64,000 bases of DNA from Haloplanus sp. GDY1 (GCF_023703775.1 NZ_CP098514.1:2329998-2393997), one strand, 5' to 3'; numbered from the stretch's first letter, positions 9,142-17,985 are shown. Translations and numbers: made by a program. Notes: generated by a model not told the origin, from the sequence alone.

Positions 9142-9933
9142 TTAACCCTGCGCATCCGGCAGACGCGACGCGACGCGCTCGTATCCCGCGGCGTCGAGGC
9201 CCGCGATCCCCAGCCGCCGGTCGTGGGCGTCGCTCCCCCCGGTCGCCAGGAGGTCGCCCGCCTCGATCACCTCGTCGAGACGCGCCTCGTCGACCGGCCC
9301 CTCGTACGGGTAGTACCGCTCGATCCCGTCCAGCCGCGGCGCGAGTTCGAGCGCGGCGTCGGGGTCGGCGTACCGGAACGGGTGGGCCAGCGAGACGACC
9401 GGACAGGCCTCGCCCAGCAGTTCGAGGCCGCGGTCCACCGACGGCACCTCGCGGGGGACGTAACACGGCCCGTCGTCGCCGATGAACCGCTCGAACGCGC
9501 CCGCGTAGTCGCAGTCGGCGTCGCTCTCCTCGACCGCCCGTGCGACGTGCGGGCGCCCCACGCCGGGTTCGAGGGCGACGTTCAGATCGACGCCGAGGCG
9601 GTCCTCGATCCGTTCGGTCATCCGCCGCGCCCGGTCGATCCGATCGGCCTGCAGGCGGTCGAGTTCCGCCCGGAGCGCCGCCGTCTCCGCGACGCCGTAG
9701 CCGAGCAGGTCGATCCGTCCCCATCCCGTCTCGACCTGGAGTTCGATCCCCCGGATCACCGTCACGCCCTCGCGGACGGTCACCGGCGCCCCAAGGTCCG
9801 GGTGGAGGCGGTCGTGGTCGGTGACGGCGACGGCCTCGACGCCCGCCCGCCGCGCGGCCGCCGGGAGCGCCGAGAGGGGTAGTCGCCCGTCGGAGACGGG
9901 TGTGTGTACGTGCAGATCCGCGACCACGTCCAT
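9142..9933 (-). CDS. PHP-domain metal-dependent phosphoesterase
   Basis: 263-residue PHP protein starting MDVVADLHVHTPVSDG, i.e. the HxH motif 1 at residues 8-10. It continues with AVTDHDRLHP near 40, GIELQVE near 65, SLAHPFRY near 180 and GSDAHD near 235, which together make the trinuclear metal site of the family. Relatives include RNase AM / 3',5'-nucleotide phosphatases and histidinol phosphatases, so it is likely a nucleotide or sugar phosphatase; the substrate is not determined. The ATG at 9933 was chosen since upstream sequence in frame is Arg-rich and unlike the family. Confidence 0.85.
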   Translation of the reverse strand: MDVVADLHVHTPVSDGRLPLSALPAAARRAGVEAVAVTDHDRLHPDLGAPVTVREGVTVIRGIELQVETGWGRIDLLGYGVAETAALRAELDRLQADRIDRARRMTERIEDRLGVDLNVALEPGVGRPHVARAVEESDADCDYAGAFERFIGDDGPCYVPREVPSVDRGLELLGEACPVVSLAHPFRYADPDAALELAPRLDGIERYYPYEGPVDEARLDEVIEAGDLLATGGSDAHDRRLGIAGLDAAGYERVASRLPDAQG

Positions 9934-10068
9934 GTCCTCCCCTCGCCACCGCCGCCGATAGACCTTCCGCCCGCACGCCACCCGCGTGGGACCGTCTCAC
10001 GCGGCACCGATTCTCAATTAAGGATGATTAAAGACTTGACCGGAACTAAGGTCGTACATGGAAAACCA

Positions 10069-10078
10069 TTATAGTTAT
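10069..10078 (+). promoter_or_regulatory. TATA box of the DUF5789 gene
   Basis: The AT-rich element TTATAGTTAT is centred about 26 nt upstream of the ATG at 10099 in an otherwise GC-rich gap. This spacing is the standard archaeal TATA-to-start distance for a leaderless mRNA and supports the ATG at 10099 over an in-frame GTG at 10084. Confidence 0.6.
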
Positions 10079-10098
10079 CGACCGTGTGGAACCCGGTG

Positions 10099-10383
10099 AT
10101 GAAGTTCAACGGCACCGGCGAAATGATCGAAGCCCTCGAATACCCGACGACGACAGACGAAATCATCGACGACCACGGCGAACACGAACTCGAACTCCAG
10201 CGCGGGACCGAACGCGTCGGCGAGGTCCTCGAACGACTGGAGACCGAGGAGTTCGAGACGCCCGAGGACGTCCGCCTCTCGGTTCGCTCCGCGGTCGGTC
10301 ACAAGGCCATCGGCCGTCGCTTCTACAGCGACCGCGATCCGACCGCGCTCGGCGAGTCCGGGCCGACGCCGCTGTCGCTATAG
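10099..10383 (+). CDS. DUF5789 family protein
   Basis: 94-residue acidic haloarchaeal protein beginning MKFNGTGEMIEALEYPTTTDE and ending with GHKAIGRRFYSDRDPTALGE. I recognise it as the DUF5789 family (small conserved haloarchaeal proteins, unknown function). No signal peptide or membrane segment. A TATA box 26 nt upstream sets the start. The gene converges on the DUF5784 gene and their last codons overlap by 6 nt. Confidence 0.8.
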   Translation: MKFNGTGEMIEALEYPTTTDEIIDDHGEHELELQRGTERVGEVLERLETEEFETPEDVRLSVRSAVGHKAIGRRFYSDRDPTALGESGPTPLSL

Positions 10384-11370
10384 GTTCAGTTCGAGCGGAA
10401 CCGCTCCCTTCGTGTACCCCATCGTTCTCCCGTCAGGCCGGAGCCGATAGACCACCGCCGGTCGGTGGCCGACGTCCGGCCGCTCCCCGTCGATAGCCAG
10501 CCAGTCGTCGTCGGGGAACGACGAGCAGTCCACGAACAGCACCACGCCGCCCGCGTGTGCCGATAGCTGGCCGTCCGTCTTCGTCTTCGCCGTGTCGCGC
10601 ACCGCTGCCGCCGGCGTCCCCGCCGAGCGCCGGTTCGGCGGGAGCGGTCGCGTCACCTCGACGAGCGGCTGTTCGCCGCCGTCGGTGCGCGCCTGGAAGT
10701 CGATGGAGTGTCCCGTCGTCACCTCGATCTCGGGCCGGGGATCGTAGCCCGCGTCCACGAGGAGTTTCGCGGCGTGGAACTCGCCCATCGTCGCCGCCAT
10801 GCGCGTCAGATCCAGTCGTTCCGAGGTGCCGAGTTTGCCCGCCATCGTCTCGCGGTCGTCGTCGAGGACGCCCGTCGACAGGAACTCCTCGTAGAACGCC
10901 AGCGCGTCGTCCCGGTCGGCGTCCGGGAACCCCGCGGCGTGGTCGTCGAAGAACTCGCGTGTCGTCCACCGGCCGTCCTTCGAGAGGAAGACGGGCAGGA
11001 AGAACCACGAGAGGTGCGGGTACGGTTCGAGCCAGGGGGACTGTTCGTGCAGTTCCGCGAGGAGTTCCCGCTCGGCCCAGTCGGCGACCGGCCCGGGCAC
11101 CTCGGTGAAGCCGTACTTCTCGGTTCGCCAGAGGCTCGACGGCGTCTCCGTGTTGCCGAGCCAGTAGCCGCCGTCGTCGTTCCAGCAGAAGAGCGCGGTG
11201 TCGCCGTTGTCGACGTCGAACCGGCGGGCCGCGTAGCCGTCCGGGGGCTTGAACCACGGGCGACGGCTGGTCGCGCCCAGATTGTCGTCCAGGGGCTCGA
11301 ACACCTCGGCGCGGACGCGGCCGTCCGTCCAGCGACCGGGGGCGTGTCGAAACCGAAGGGGTCGTGCCAC
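10378..11370 (-). CDS. DUF5784 family protein, possible nuclease-like fold
   Basis: 330-residue soluble protein restricted to haloarchaea as far as I recall (DUF5784). Its N-terminal half is rich in Trp, Phe and Tyr (FEPLDDNLGATSRRPWFKP, YPHLSWFFLPVFLSKDGRW). The C-terminal part has HSIDFQART followed after a short turn by PLVEVTRPLPPNRR, then KTKTDGQLSAHAGGVVLFVDCSSF. That order (D, then E-x-T/K on adjacent strands, then a basic helix and a hydrophobic strand) resembles a PD-(D/E)XK fold, but this is only my pattern reading. Overlaps the DUF5789 gene tail to tail by 6 nt. Confidence 0.78.
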   Translation of the reverse strand: MARPLRFRHAPGRWTDGRVRAEVFEPLDDNLGATSRRPWFKPPDGYAARRFDVDNGDTALFCWNDDGGYWLGNTETPSSLWRTEKYGFTEVPGPVADWAERELLAELHEQSPWLEPYPHLSWFFLPVFLSKDGRWTTREFFDDHAAGFPDADRDDALAFYEEFLSTGVLDDDRETMAGKLGTSERLDLTRMAATMGEFHAAKLLVDAGYDPRPEIEVTTGHSIDFQARTDGGEQPLVEVTRPLPPNRRSAGTPAAAVRDTAKTKTDGQLSAHAGGVVLFVDCSSFPDDDWLAIDGERPDVGHRPAVVYRLRPDGRTMGYTKGAVPLELNL

Positions 11371-11432
11371 GCCGGTAGTACGACCCCGGACGATTTACGC
11401 GTTCCGCGTCGCTCCGTCCGAAACGTCCGTTA

Positions 11433-11443
11433 CATATATATTC
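11433..11443 (+). promoter_or_regulatory. TATA box of the DUF5786 gene
   Basis: A run of alternating T and A followed by TTC is centred about 31 nt before the ATG at 11469. It is the only strongly AT-rich tract in the gap between the two divergent genes. Confidence 0.55.
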
Positions 11444-11468
11444 GGAGGTATCAAAGCCAACGTGTACC

Positions 11469-11642
11469 ATGTCAATGGGTGCCTATGACGAGGACGAACA
11501 CGAGCGGCGCGCGCAGAAAACCGGGCAGGTCGACGCGGACTTCGACGACGACCGGTCGGAGTTCCGAGGGACCCTCTCGTACGAATCCGGCGACTCCACC
11601 GAGGCGCTCCTGGACCAGTTCAAGCAGCTCCAGGGCGAATGA
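11469..11642 (+). CDS. DUF5786 family small protein
   Basis: 57-residue acidic protein MSMGAYDEDEHERRAQK... ending LLDQFKQLQGE, a conserved small haloarchaeal family (DUF5786). No cysteines or membrane segment. It starts 98 nt from the divergent DUF5784 gene. A TATATATATTC tract at 11433-11443 lies about 31 nt upstream of the ATG, fitting an archaeal TATA box. The function is unknown. Confidence 0.82.
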   Translation: MSMGAYDEDEHERRAQKTGQVDADFDDDRSEFRGTLSYESGDSTEALLDQFKQLQGE

Positions 11643-11645
11643 CGC

Positions 11646-12398
11646 CTATTCGTTCCGTCCGAGCAGGACCGTAGCCGCCGTCGACACCGCCGCCACGGCG
11701 ACGACGTGACCGACCACCGCACCGACCAGCAGCGGGTCCCCCCACACCACCGGCACGAGCGCCAGTTCCAGCAGTGCGAACCCCGCGGTCGCAGCGTCGA
11801 TCCGGCGACACCGCCGTGCCGTCTCGCCGTCGACCCGATAGCGCAGCGACCGCCACAGCGACACCAGCGCCGTCCACCACGCCGTCCCCGAGCGATAACA
11901 GACGTCCCAGAGCAACAACAGCGCCACGAACACCACGGGCGCGGGCGGATCGCCCCCGGCGCCGATCAGCGCGGCCAGCGGCGTCGGCCGCCCGCCGGCG
12001 AGCAGGTAGGTCGTCAGCGCGGCGAAGGAGAGCACCCCGAACAGCACCTCGACGCTCGACCCGAACAGGAGGCGGCTGTGGGCCGACGGCAGGTCGACCC
12101 CGCGTGCCGCCGCGCCGATCCGAAGCATGGCGACGCTCCCCGCCGCCGCGACGGCGACGGCGACGGTTCCCGCCGCGAGGGCCCGTCCCGACAGGCCGTA
12201 GCCGACGCCGACCCCGAGGACGAGCGCCTCGAAGACGGCGACCTGGACGGCCACGGCTCCCCGTGCGGTGAGTCCCAGCCCCGGAATCCCGCCGACGAGC
12301 CCCTCGTACACCCACGTGTCCCCGAAGGTCGGGTCGCCGTCGACGGCCGGGGGGCGGTCGTCCGGTGGCCGTCCCCCGCCGTCGTCGCCCCCCGTCAC
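11646..12398 (-). CDS. Multi-pass membrane protein of unknown function
   Basis: 250-residue protein with about 6 hydrophobic segments, e.g. AVAVQVAVFEALVLGVGVGYGL, VLFGVLSFAALTTYLLAG, VVFVALLLLWDVCYR and VGHVVAVAAVSTAATVLL. The N-terminal 25 residues are a soluble Gly/Asp/Pro-rich stretch. The GTG start at 12398 overlaps the TGA of the upstream SDR gene in a GTGA arrangement, so the two are translationally coupled. I do not recognise the family. The coupling hints that it works with the SDR-type NAD(P)-binding protein, which itself may act on membrane quinones or lipids. Confidence 0.72.
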   Translation of the reverse strand: MTGGDDGGGRPPDDRPPAVDGDPTFGDTWVYEGLVGGIPGLGLTARGAVAVQVAVFEALVLGVGVGYGLSGRALAAGTVAVAVAAAGSVAMLRIGAAARGVDLPSAHSRLLFGSSVEVLFGVLSFAALTTYLLAGGRPTPLAALIGAGGDPPAPVVFVALLLLWDVCYRSGTAWWTALVSLWRSLRYRVDGETARRCRRIDAATAGFALLELALVPVVWGDPLLVGAVVGHVVAVAAVSTAATVLLGRNE

Positions 12399-13303
12399 GC
12401 CGGCGCCGCGTCGGCGCGCGGTCCCTCCCGTGAGAGCGCCCGCCGAACGGCCTCGTCGAACGGCGTCGGCTCGACCGGCACCAGGTCGCGGAGCCGGTCG
12501 TCGCGGACCACGACCGGGTTCTTCAGCCCCGCGATCAGCGCCCGGGCGACCCGCGGGGAGACGTCGGTCATCAGTCCCACCCAGTACGCCGACAGCCGCG
12601 GCGTCAACACCGGAACCGGGAGGACGATCGGTTCGCGGCCCAGCTGTCGACCCGTCCGGCGCAGCATCTCCGCGTAGGTCAACACCTCCGGTCCGCCGAT
12701 TTCGTAGGTCTCCCCGGCCGTCTCGGGGACGTCGAGGACGCCGACCAGGTACGCGATGGCGTCGTCGATGGCGACCGGCTGACACGGCGTCCGCACCCAC
12801 CGCGGCGTCACCATCACCGGCAGTCGCGTGGCGAGTTGGCGGATGGTCTCGAAGCCGGCGCTCCCGGCGCCGACGACGATGGCCGCCCGCAGCGTCGTGA
12901 GCGCGTACGTCCCGGTCGCCAGCACCCGCTCGACCTCGCGGCGCGACCGGAGGTGCGTCGAGAGGTGGTCGCGGTCCTCGCCCAGGCCGCCGAGGTAGAC
13001 CACCCGCTCGACGCCCGCGTCGCTCGCGGCCCGCGCGAACCCCGACGCAGCCTGCCGGTCCCGCGCCGCGAAGTCGTCGCGAGCCGTCATCGAGTGGACG
13101 AGGTAGTACGCCGCGTCCACGTCGAGAGCGGCCGCGTACGACGGCGGGTCGAGCAGGTCACCCTCGACCACCCGGACGCCCGGCGGCGGGTCGTAGCGCC
13201 CGGCGTCGCGGACGAGGACGGTCACCTCGTGGTCCGCGTCGACGAGGGCGGGCACGAGACGGCGGCCGACGAACCCGGTGGCTCCGGTCACGAGTACGCG
13301 CAT
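12395..13303 (-). CDS. NAD(P)H-binding atypical SDR / NmrA-like epimerase
   Basis: 302-residue Rossmann protein starting MRVLVTGATGFVGRRLVPAL, which holds the TGATGFVG dinucleotide-binding loop. It continues with VVEGDLLDPPSYAAAL and AAYYLVHSM, typical of the atypical extended SDRs (complex I 39-kDa-like/NmrA group) widespread in haloarchaea. The classical YxxxK catalytic pair is not evident, so an isomerase, reductase or purely regulatory role is possible. It is coupled to a membrane protein by a 4-nt overlap, and may act at the membrane. Confidence 0.82.
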   Translation of the reverse strand: MRVLVTGATGFVGRRLVPALVDADHEVTVLVRDAGRYDPPPGVRVVEGDLLDPPSYAAALDVDAAYYLVHSMTARDDFAARDRQAASGFARAASDAGVERVVYLGGLGEDRDHLSTHLRSRREVERVLATGTYALTTLRAAIVVGAGSAGFETIRQLATRLPVMVTPRWVRTPCQPVAIDDAIAYLVGVLDVPETAGETYEIGGPEVLTYAEMLRRTGRQLGREPIVLPVPVLTPRLSAYWVGLMTDVSPRVARALIAGLKNPVVVRDDRLRDLVPVEPTPFDEAVRRALSREGPRADAAPA

Positions 13304-13515
13304 ACCTCCCCGAAGGGCGGGCGGGGGATTAACCGTTCGCGGTCGGCGGCGCCACGGACCCCGCGACGCGGCTTCAGGCTCACCCTGACGGTGGGCGTCG
13401 TCCCCCGACCGACCGTTAGTCCCCGATTACCTATCCTCCCCGACCGCGTATCGGGAGCCGTGTCAGTGACCTCGTCCCCCCTCGATTGGCGGTTCGACAC
13501 CGGCGGTGACGCCCC

Positions 13516-14370
13516 GTGACCGACGACGCTCCCGCGGAGGAGGGTGAGGACTCCTCCCGCCGCCGTCTGCTCGCCCTCTTCGGCGCCGTCCTGCTCGCCG
13601 TCGTCGGCGCGGGGACCGGCGGGTCGAACCCCCTCGCCGGCGACGACGACGAGGTGTCGGGGCCGAACCTCTCCGTCGAGTACCGCGTGACGCCGGACCG
13701 CCCCGTCCCGACGCCCACGCCGACGCCGGGTGGTGGCGACGGGGCCGGCGCGACCGGTCCGACCCGCCCGCCGTCCGACGACGCCACCGCGCCGCCGTCC
13801 GACGACGCCACCACGCCGCCGTCCGACGACGCTACCGACGACGCCACCCCCGACGGCGACCGATCCGTCGACGGCGGCGACCGCCCCGTCCGCGTCGCGT
13901 CGGCGCCGTCGAGCGAACTGATCGCGTCCGCGATCCCGCCCGTCTCGCTCGCCGACGTCTCCCCCGGCGACGGCGGGGTCGTCGACCTCTCGCTCTCGCT
14001 GTCGGGGACGCCCGCCCGTCTCTTCGTCCGGGGCACCGCGACCGACTTCGAGGAAGGTGGGGTGACCGAGGCCGAGCGGCCGGACGACGACTCGGCGGGC
14101 GAACTGCAGGCGCACGTGCGCGTCCGCCTGTGGTACGACGCCGACCGCGACGGTGCCGTCGGCGCCGGCGACCGGCTGATCTACGAGGGGCCGCTCGCCG
14201 GCCTCGACGCCGTCTCCGGGTGGACGCCCCTGACCGACGCCTGCGTCGGGCCGGGCACCCACACGGTCCGCTTCCGGTGGGACCTGCCGGCGGACGCGCC
14301 GAACGTCGTCCAGACGGACTCGGCGTCGTTCTCGCTGGGCGTCGCCGCCGACGCGAGCGAGTGCGCGTGA
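13516..14370 (+). CDS. Secreted acidic protein with Tat-like signal and PPSDDAT repeats
   Basis: 284 residues from a GTG start. Residues 13-37 (SSRRRLLALFGAVLLAVVGAG) look like a twin-arginine signal or N-terminal anchor. Then comes a low-complexity Pro/Thr/Asp spacer with the heptad PPSDDAT three times (a 21-bp DNA repeat at about 13768-13830). The C-terminal 150 residues form a beta-rich domain (LADVSPGDGGVVDLSLSLSG, VRLWYDADRDGAVGAGDRLIYEG) that resembles haloarchaeal TasA/SipW-associated surface proteins. DADRDGAVGAGD looks like a calcium-binding loop. Exact function unknown. Confidence 0.72.
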   Translation: MTDDAPAEEGEDSSRRRLLALFGAVLLAVVGAGTGGSNPLAGDDDEVSGPNLSVEYRVTPDRPVPTPTPTPGGGDGAGATGPTRPPSDDATAPPSDDATTPPSDDATDDATPDGDRSVDGGDRPVRVASAPSSELIASAIPPVSLADVSPGDGGVVDLSLSLSGTPARLFVRGTATDFEEGGVTEAERPDDDSAGELQAHVRVRLWYDADRDGAVGAGDRLIYEGPLAGLDAVSGWTPLTDACVGPGTHTVRFRWDLPADAPNVVQTDSASFSLGVAADASECA

Positions 14371-14426
14371 CCGCAGGGGGTGCGCGTGACCGCAGGGCTT
14401 TCCCCGCTTCCCCGCGGACTCCGCGT

Positions 14427-14636
14427 ATGAGCTCCGACCCCTGTGACGGCTGTGGGACGGAGGTTCCCGTCGCGGGCGGCGCCGGGGACTTCTGGACGTT
14501 CGACGCGGCGACCACCGGCGGCGTCACGCTCGAACTCGCGGACGGGACCGAACACTTCCTCTGTTTCGACTGCATCGAGCGACTCCCCGACGACCGCGAG
14601 GTGACGGCGGCCGACGTGGCGGCGCTGTCGGAGTAG
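14427..14636 (+). CDS. Small two-CxxC zinc protein (resembles DUF7561)
   Basis: 69 residues, MSSDPCDGCGTEVPVAGGAG... with CDGC near the N-terminus and CFDC near residue 50, a likely zinc ribbon or knuckle. The C-terminal part, ERLPDDREVTAADVAAL, is an acidic helix. It is 56 nt downstream of the secreted protein gene on the same strand. Function unknown; the family label is tentative. Confidence 0.72.
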   Translation: MSSDPCDGCGTEVPVAGGAGDFWTFDAATTGGVTLELADGTEHFLCFDCIERLPDDREVTAADVAALSE

Positions 14637-14723
14637 GGCGTCGACGGACCGGTTCGCCGCCGGTGGACGACGGGCGGCGGGTCCGTTCGACAGTATTACT
14701 TGCGCCGCCCGGCAGGGGTCACC

Positions 14724-16568
14724 GTGGACCCCGAGCGAATCCTCCCCTCGTTCCCCGCGCCCTCGTTCCGCGGCAACCAGCGCGAGGCCCTGGCGGACAT
14801 CCGTGACGCCTTCGCCGCGGGCAACGACGCCGTGCTGGTTCGCGCCCCGACCGGGAGCGGGAAATCCCTGCTCGCGCGCGCCGTCGCCGGTGCGGCCCGG
14901 ACGCCCGAGGAGGCCGATCCGGCCCAGGCGACCGGCGCCTACTACACCACGCCGCAGGTGTCGCAACTCGACGACGTGGCCGCGGACGAACTCCTCGACG
15001 ACCTCAACGTGATCCGGGGCAAGTCGAACTACACCTGCATCCTCCCCGACGAGACGACGACGCCCGTGGACCGGGCGCCCTGCGCCCGCGAGTCGGGCTA
15101 CGACTGCTCGATCCAGCACCGGTGTCCGTACTACGCCGACCGCGCCGTCGCCTCGAACCGCGCCGTCGCGGCGATGACGCTCGCCTACTTCATGCAGACC
15201 GCCGGCTCGGAGGTGTTCGGCAAGCGCGACGTCGTGGTGATCGACGAGGCCCACGGCCTCGCGGAGTGGGCGGAGATGTACGCCACCGTCGACCTGCGGC
15301 CGTCGACCGTCCCCGTGTGGGACGACGTGGGGGTTCCCGACCTGGCGTCGGCCGACGACCCCCTCGACCGCACGGCACGCTTCGCGGAGACGCTCGCCGA
15401 CGTCTGCGAGCGCGCGGCGTCGGATCTGACCGCGAGCGCCGAACTGACGCCGGCCGAGGCCGCCCGCCGGGACCGCCTGCAGGACCTCCGCTCCGACCTC
15501 GCGTGGTTCGTCTCCGACTACCGCGACCCGACCAGCGCGACCACTTGGGTCGTCGACCAGCCCGACGGCGCGGGGACCCCCATCACCATCAAGCCGCTTG
15601 ACCCCGGGCGCTACCTCCAGCACACCGTCTGGGACCGGGGGGACACGTTCGCCCTCCTCTCGGCGACCATCCTCGACAAGGCGGCGTTCTGTCGCGGCGT
15701 CGGCCTCGACCCCGCGAACGTCGCCCTCGTCGACGTCCCCCACACCTTCCCCCTCGACAACCGGCCGCTCTACGACGTGACCCAGGGGAAGATGACCTAC
15801 GAGCGCCGGGACGAGACGCTGCCGGACGTGGCGCGCCTGCTCGTTCGCCTCATGGCCCGTCACCCGGCGGAGAAGGGGCTCGTCCACTGTCACTCCTACG
15901 CGATCCAGGAGCGCGTCGCCGACCGCCTCGCCGACTTCGGCGTCGACGCCCGCGTCCGGAGCCACGACCGGGAGAATCGGGACCGGGCGCTGGAGGCGTG
16001 GACGGCGAGCGACGACCCCGACGTCTTCCTCTCGGTGAAGATGGAGGAGGCGCTGGACCTGCGGGGCGACCTGGCCCGTTGGCAGGTGCTCTGCAAGGCG
16101 CCCTACCTCAACACGGGCGACTCGCGGGTCGCCCGCCGCCTCGACGACGGCCAGTGGGCGTGGTACTACCGGGTCGCCCTCCGGACGGTGATCCAGGCCG
16201 CCGGCCGCGTCGTCCGCGCGCCGGACGACCACGGCGCCACCTACCTCGCGGATTCGAGCCTGCTGGACCTGTTCGACCGCGCCCGGAGCGACATGCCAGA
16301 CTGGTTCGCCGACGCCGTCGACCGAATGGACCGCCCGGACCTCCCCGACTTCGACCCCGCGGCGGCGCTCGCCGGCGTCGACGGATCACCGAACGCGAGT
16401 CGCGGATCCGCCGGCCGGTCGGCGTCCCGAGGTGCGTCCGGCGGGCGCCGGGCGTCCGGCGGGGCGGGCGGTACCCCCCGCGGCGGCGCCGACGGGTCCG
16501 GCACTCCCGACCCCGCTGGCGACGACGACGCGGACGACCACCCCCTCTCCGACGTGTGGGGGGAGTGA
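14724..16568 (+). CDS. XPD/DinG-like superfamily 2 helicase with Fe-S cysteines
   Basis: 614-residue DNA helicase. Motif I is APTGSGKSLLARA and motif II is VVIDEAHGLAEW (DEAH). Between them lie four cysteines (SNYTCILPD, APCARE, YDCSIQ, HRCPYY) spaced as in the 4Fe-4S domain of XPD/DinG. Motif III/IV regions (LLSATILDKAAF, GLVHCHSYAIQERVA) and motif VI (QAAGRVVRAPDDHG) follow. The last 70 residues are a disordered Gly/Ala/Ser/Asp tail. It likely unwinds DNA 5'-3' in repair or R-loop processing. The GTG at 14724 is chosen; an in-frame TTG at 14700 is less likely. Confidence 0.87.
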   Translation: MDPERILPSFPAPSFRGNQREALADIRDAFAAGNDAVLVRAPTGSGKSLLARAVAGAARTPEEADPAQATGAYYTTPQVSQLDDVAADELLDDLNVIRGKSNYTCILPDETTTPVDRAPCARESGYDCSIQHRCPYYADRAVASNRAVAAMTLAYFMQTAGSEVFGKRDVVVIDEAHGLAEWAEMYATVDLRPSTVPVWDDVGVPDLASADDPLDRTARFAETLADVCERAASDLTASAELTPAEAARRDRLQDLRSDLAWFVSDYRDPTSATTWVVDQPDGAGTPITIKPLDPGRYLQHTVWDRGDTFALLSATILDKAAFCRGVGLDPANVALVDVPHTFPLDNRPLYDVTQGKMTYERRDETLPDVARLLVRLMARHPAEKGLVHCHSYAIQERVADRLADFGVDARVRSHDRENRDRALEAWTASDDPDVFLSVKMEEALDLRGDLARWQVLCKAPYLNTGDSRVARRLDDGQWAWYYRVALRTVIQAAGRVVRAPDDHGATYLADSSLLDLFDRARSDMPDWFADAVDRMDRPDLPDFDPAAALAGVDGSPNASRGSAGRSASRGASGGRRASGGAGGTPRGGADGSGTPDPAGDDDADDHPLSDVWGE

Positions 16569-16604
16569 CCCGCCCTCCTTCGGCAACCGTTCCCGTACGT
16601 AGCG

Positions 16605-16629
16605 CCCACGAACCCTCCGATTCCGTGGG
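16605..16629 (+). repeat. Hairpin-forming inverted repeat downstream of the helicase gene
   Basis: CCCACGAA and TTCCGTGGG face each other across an 8-nt loop, giving an 8-bp stem with one bulge, 37 nt after the helicase stop codon. It could stabilise the helicase mRNA end. It lacks the oligo-T run usual for archaeal terminators, so its role is uncertain. Confidence 0.35.
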
Positions 16630-16690
16630 CTGCGGTTCCATCTCACGGAAGCCTTAGGACCGCGCGCCGGGTAGCTTCGGGTGGCCCCCG

Positions 16691-16882
16691 ATGAGCACCC
16701 ACTCGTTTCGAACGGCGTTGACCCTGTACCGTAGCGGAACCCTCTCCCTCGCGCAGGCGGCGCGACAGGCGGGCTGTTCGGAGACGGCGATGGCGTCGGC
16801 GCTCGGGGCGCGGACGCGCTCCCGCCGTGCGCGGATCGACGACGCCGACGCGTCCGACCGTCGCCTCCTCGTCGACGTCTAG
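16691..16882 (+). CDS. Small HTH-like protein (resembles DUF7317)
   Basis: 63 residues. MSTHSFRTALTLYRSGTLSLAQAARQAGCSETAMASAL reads as a compact helix-turn-helix (LSLAQAARQAGCSE as turn and recognition helix), followed by a basic ARTRSRRAR stretch. It resembles short haloarchaeal HTH proteins that occur near other genes without a fixed partner. Converges on nmd3 with a 4-nt overlap of the ends. Its target is unknown. Confidence 0.7.
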   Translation: MSTHSFRTALTLYRSGTLSLAQAARQAGCSETAMASALGARTRSRRARIDDADASDRRLLVDV

Positions 16883-17985
16883 TCGGGCAGGACGTGGAGG
16901 CCGGCCCGCGTCTTGACGACGGTCGTCGTCTCGGCGTCCGCGTCGAAGAAGTCCGGTCGCGGCACCGTCTTCGCCTCGTAGGTCTCCGGATCGAGCACCT
17001 GCACCGCGTGGTCGTCCTCGACGGTCACCACCGTCGTCTCGACGGCGTCGTCGCGGGTGGCCAGCCGTCGGGCGTCGCGGTCCTCGTCGTCGAACGGCTC
17101 CTCGTAGGCGTCGCCGGAGGCGAGGCGGATCCCCTTCAGGTTCCCGCTCACGCTCCGGACGAGGACCGGCCCCTCGCCGTCGTCGGGGTCGATCACGTCC
17201 CCCGGGGTGAACTTCGGCAGTCGCACCGCGTAGGTGACGCGGTACACCTCGTTGCCGTCGCCGTCCTCGGTGACGAGGGTGGGGTAGCTCTCGACGCTCC
17301 CGCCGAGTTCGCGGACGATGCGCCGCGACACCTCCTCCCCCAGCCCGGTGGTCGAGAGTTTCACGTCCGGCCCGTCGTCGGTCTCCTTCACCTCGGTGAC
17401 GAAGGCCTCCCGGTCGCCGTCGCCCTCCTTGTCGGCGACGTGCGATTCGGCGATTTCGACCGCGCGGGATCGCTCCTCGGGGGTGGGCGTCCGGTCGGTC
17501 GCCCGCACCTGGACGGTGCTGGCGTAGTAGCCGCCGGCGATGCGCCCACACCGGTCGCAGGTCCCCCGCGAGATCTTGACGGGCACGACGACCGCCTCCT
17601 CCAGCGGCGTCTCGCGGACGATTCCCGTGAACTGGCAGTGCATCCGGATGGTGTTCTCGTCGACCTGTTCGGGGTCGACCGCCCAGGTGACGTTCCGGGC
17701 GTCGACGTGGACGCCGAGCGCCTCCCGCACCTCGTCGACGGCGACGTCGGTGTAGTCGCGGGCGTCGACGTCCGTCCAGCGGTTCCCCCGGTGGACGGCG
17801 CCACACCCCGAACACACCAGCACCTCGATCCGGTCGGGGGCGTCCACGAGCGCGAAGTCCTCGAAGTAACAGGCGTCACAGAGCCGGCGGTCCCGGTCCC
17901 GCGGTTCGCCGGGCAGCGGCTCCGCTCGCGTCGGCACCGGATCGCCACAACGCGGACAGAACTCCCGGGACTCGGCGTCGGTCAT
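16879..17985 (-). CDS. NMD3-family protein, archaeal
   Basis: 368 residues homologous to the N-terminal and central parts of eukaryotic NMD3, the 60S export adaptor. In archaea its role is probably in large-subunit ribosome handling. N-terminal treble zinc sites are evident: EFCPRCGDPVP, RLCDACYFED, VLVCSGCGAVHRG and GTCDRCGRIAGGYY. A C-terminal beta region (FTPGDVIDPDDGEGPVLVRSVSGNLKGIRL) follows. I start it at the ATG at 17985; an ATG 14 codons upstream (MSRRLTATSDY) is possible. A TATA-like GCTTAACC at 18010-18017 on the minus strand, 29 nt upstream, supports 17985. Confidence 0.85.
   Translation of the reverse strand: MTDAESREFCPRCGDPVPTRAEPLPGEPRDRDRRLCDACYFEDFALVDAPDRIEVLVCSGCGAVHRGNRWTDVDARDYTDVAVDEVREALGVHVDARNVTWAVDPEQVDENTIRMHCQFTGIVRETPLEEAVVVPVKISRGTCDRCGRIAGGYYASTVQVRATDRTPTPEERSRAVEIAESHVADKEGDGDREAFVTEVKETDDGPDVKLSTTGLGEEVSRRIVRELGGSVESYPTLVTEDGDGNEVYRVTYAVRLPKFTPGDVIDPDDGEGPVLVRSVSGNLKGIRLASGDAYEEPFDDEDRDARRLATRDDAVETTVVTVEDDHAVQVLDPETYEAKTVPRPDFFDADAETTTVVKTRAGLHVLPD

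Noticed and set aside
14181-16232. 683-codon open frame antisense to the Fe-S helicase
   Set aside because: Low-complexity shadow sequence; the helicase on the plus strand is clearly the real gene.
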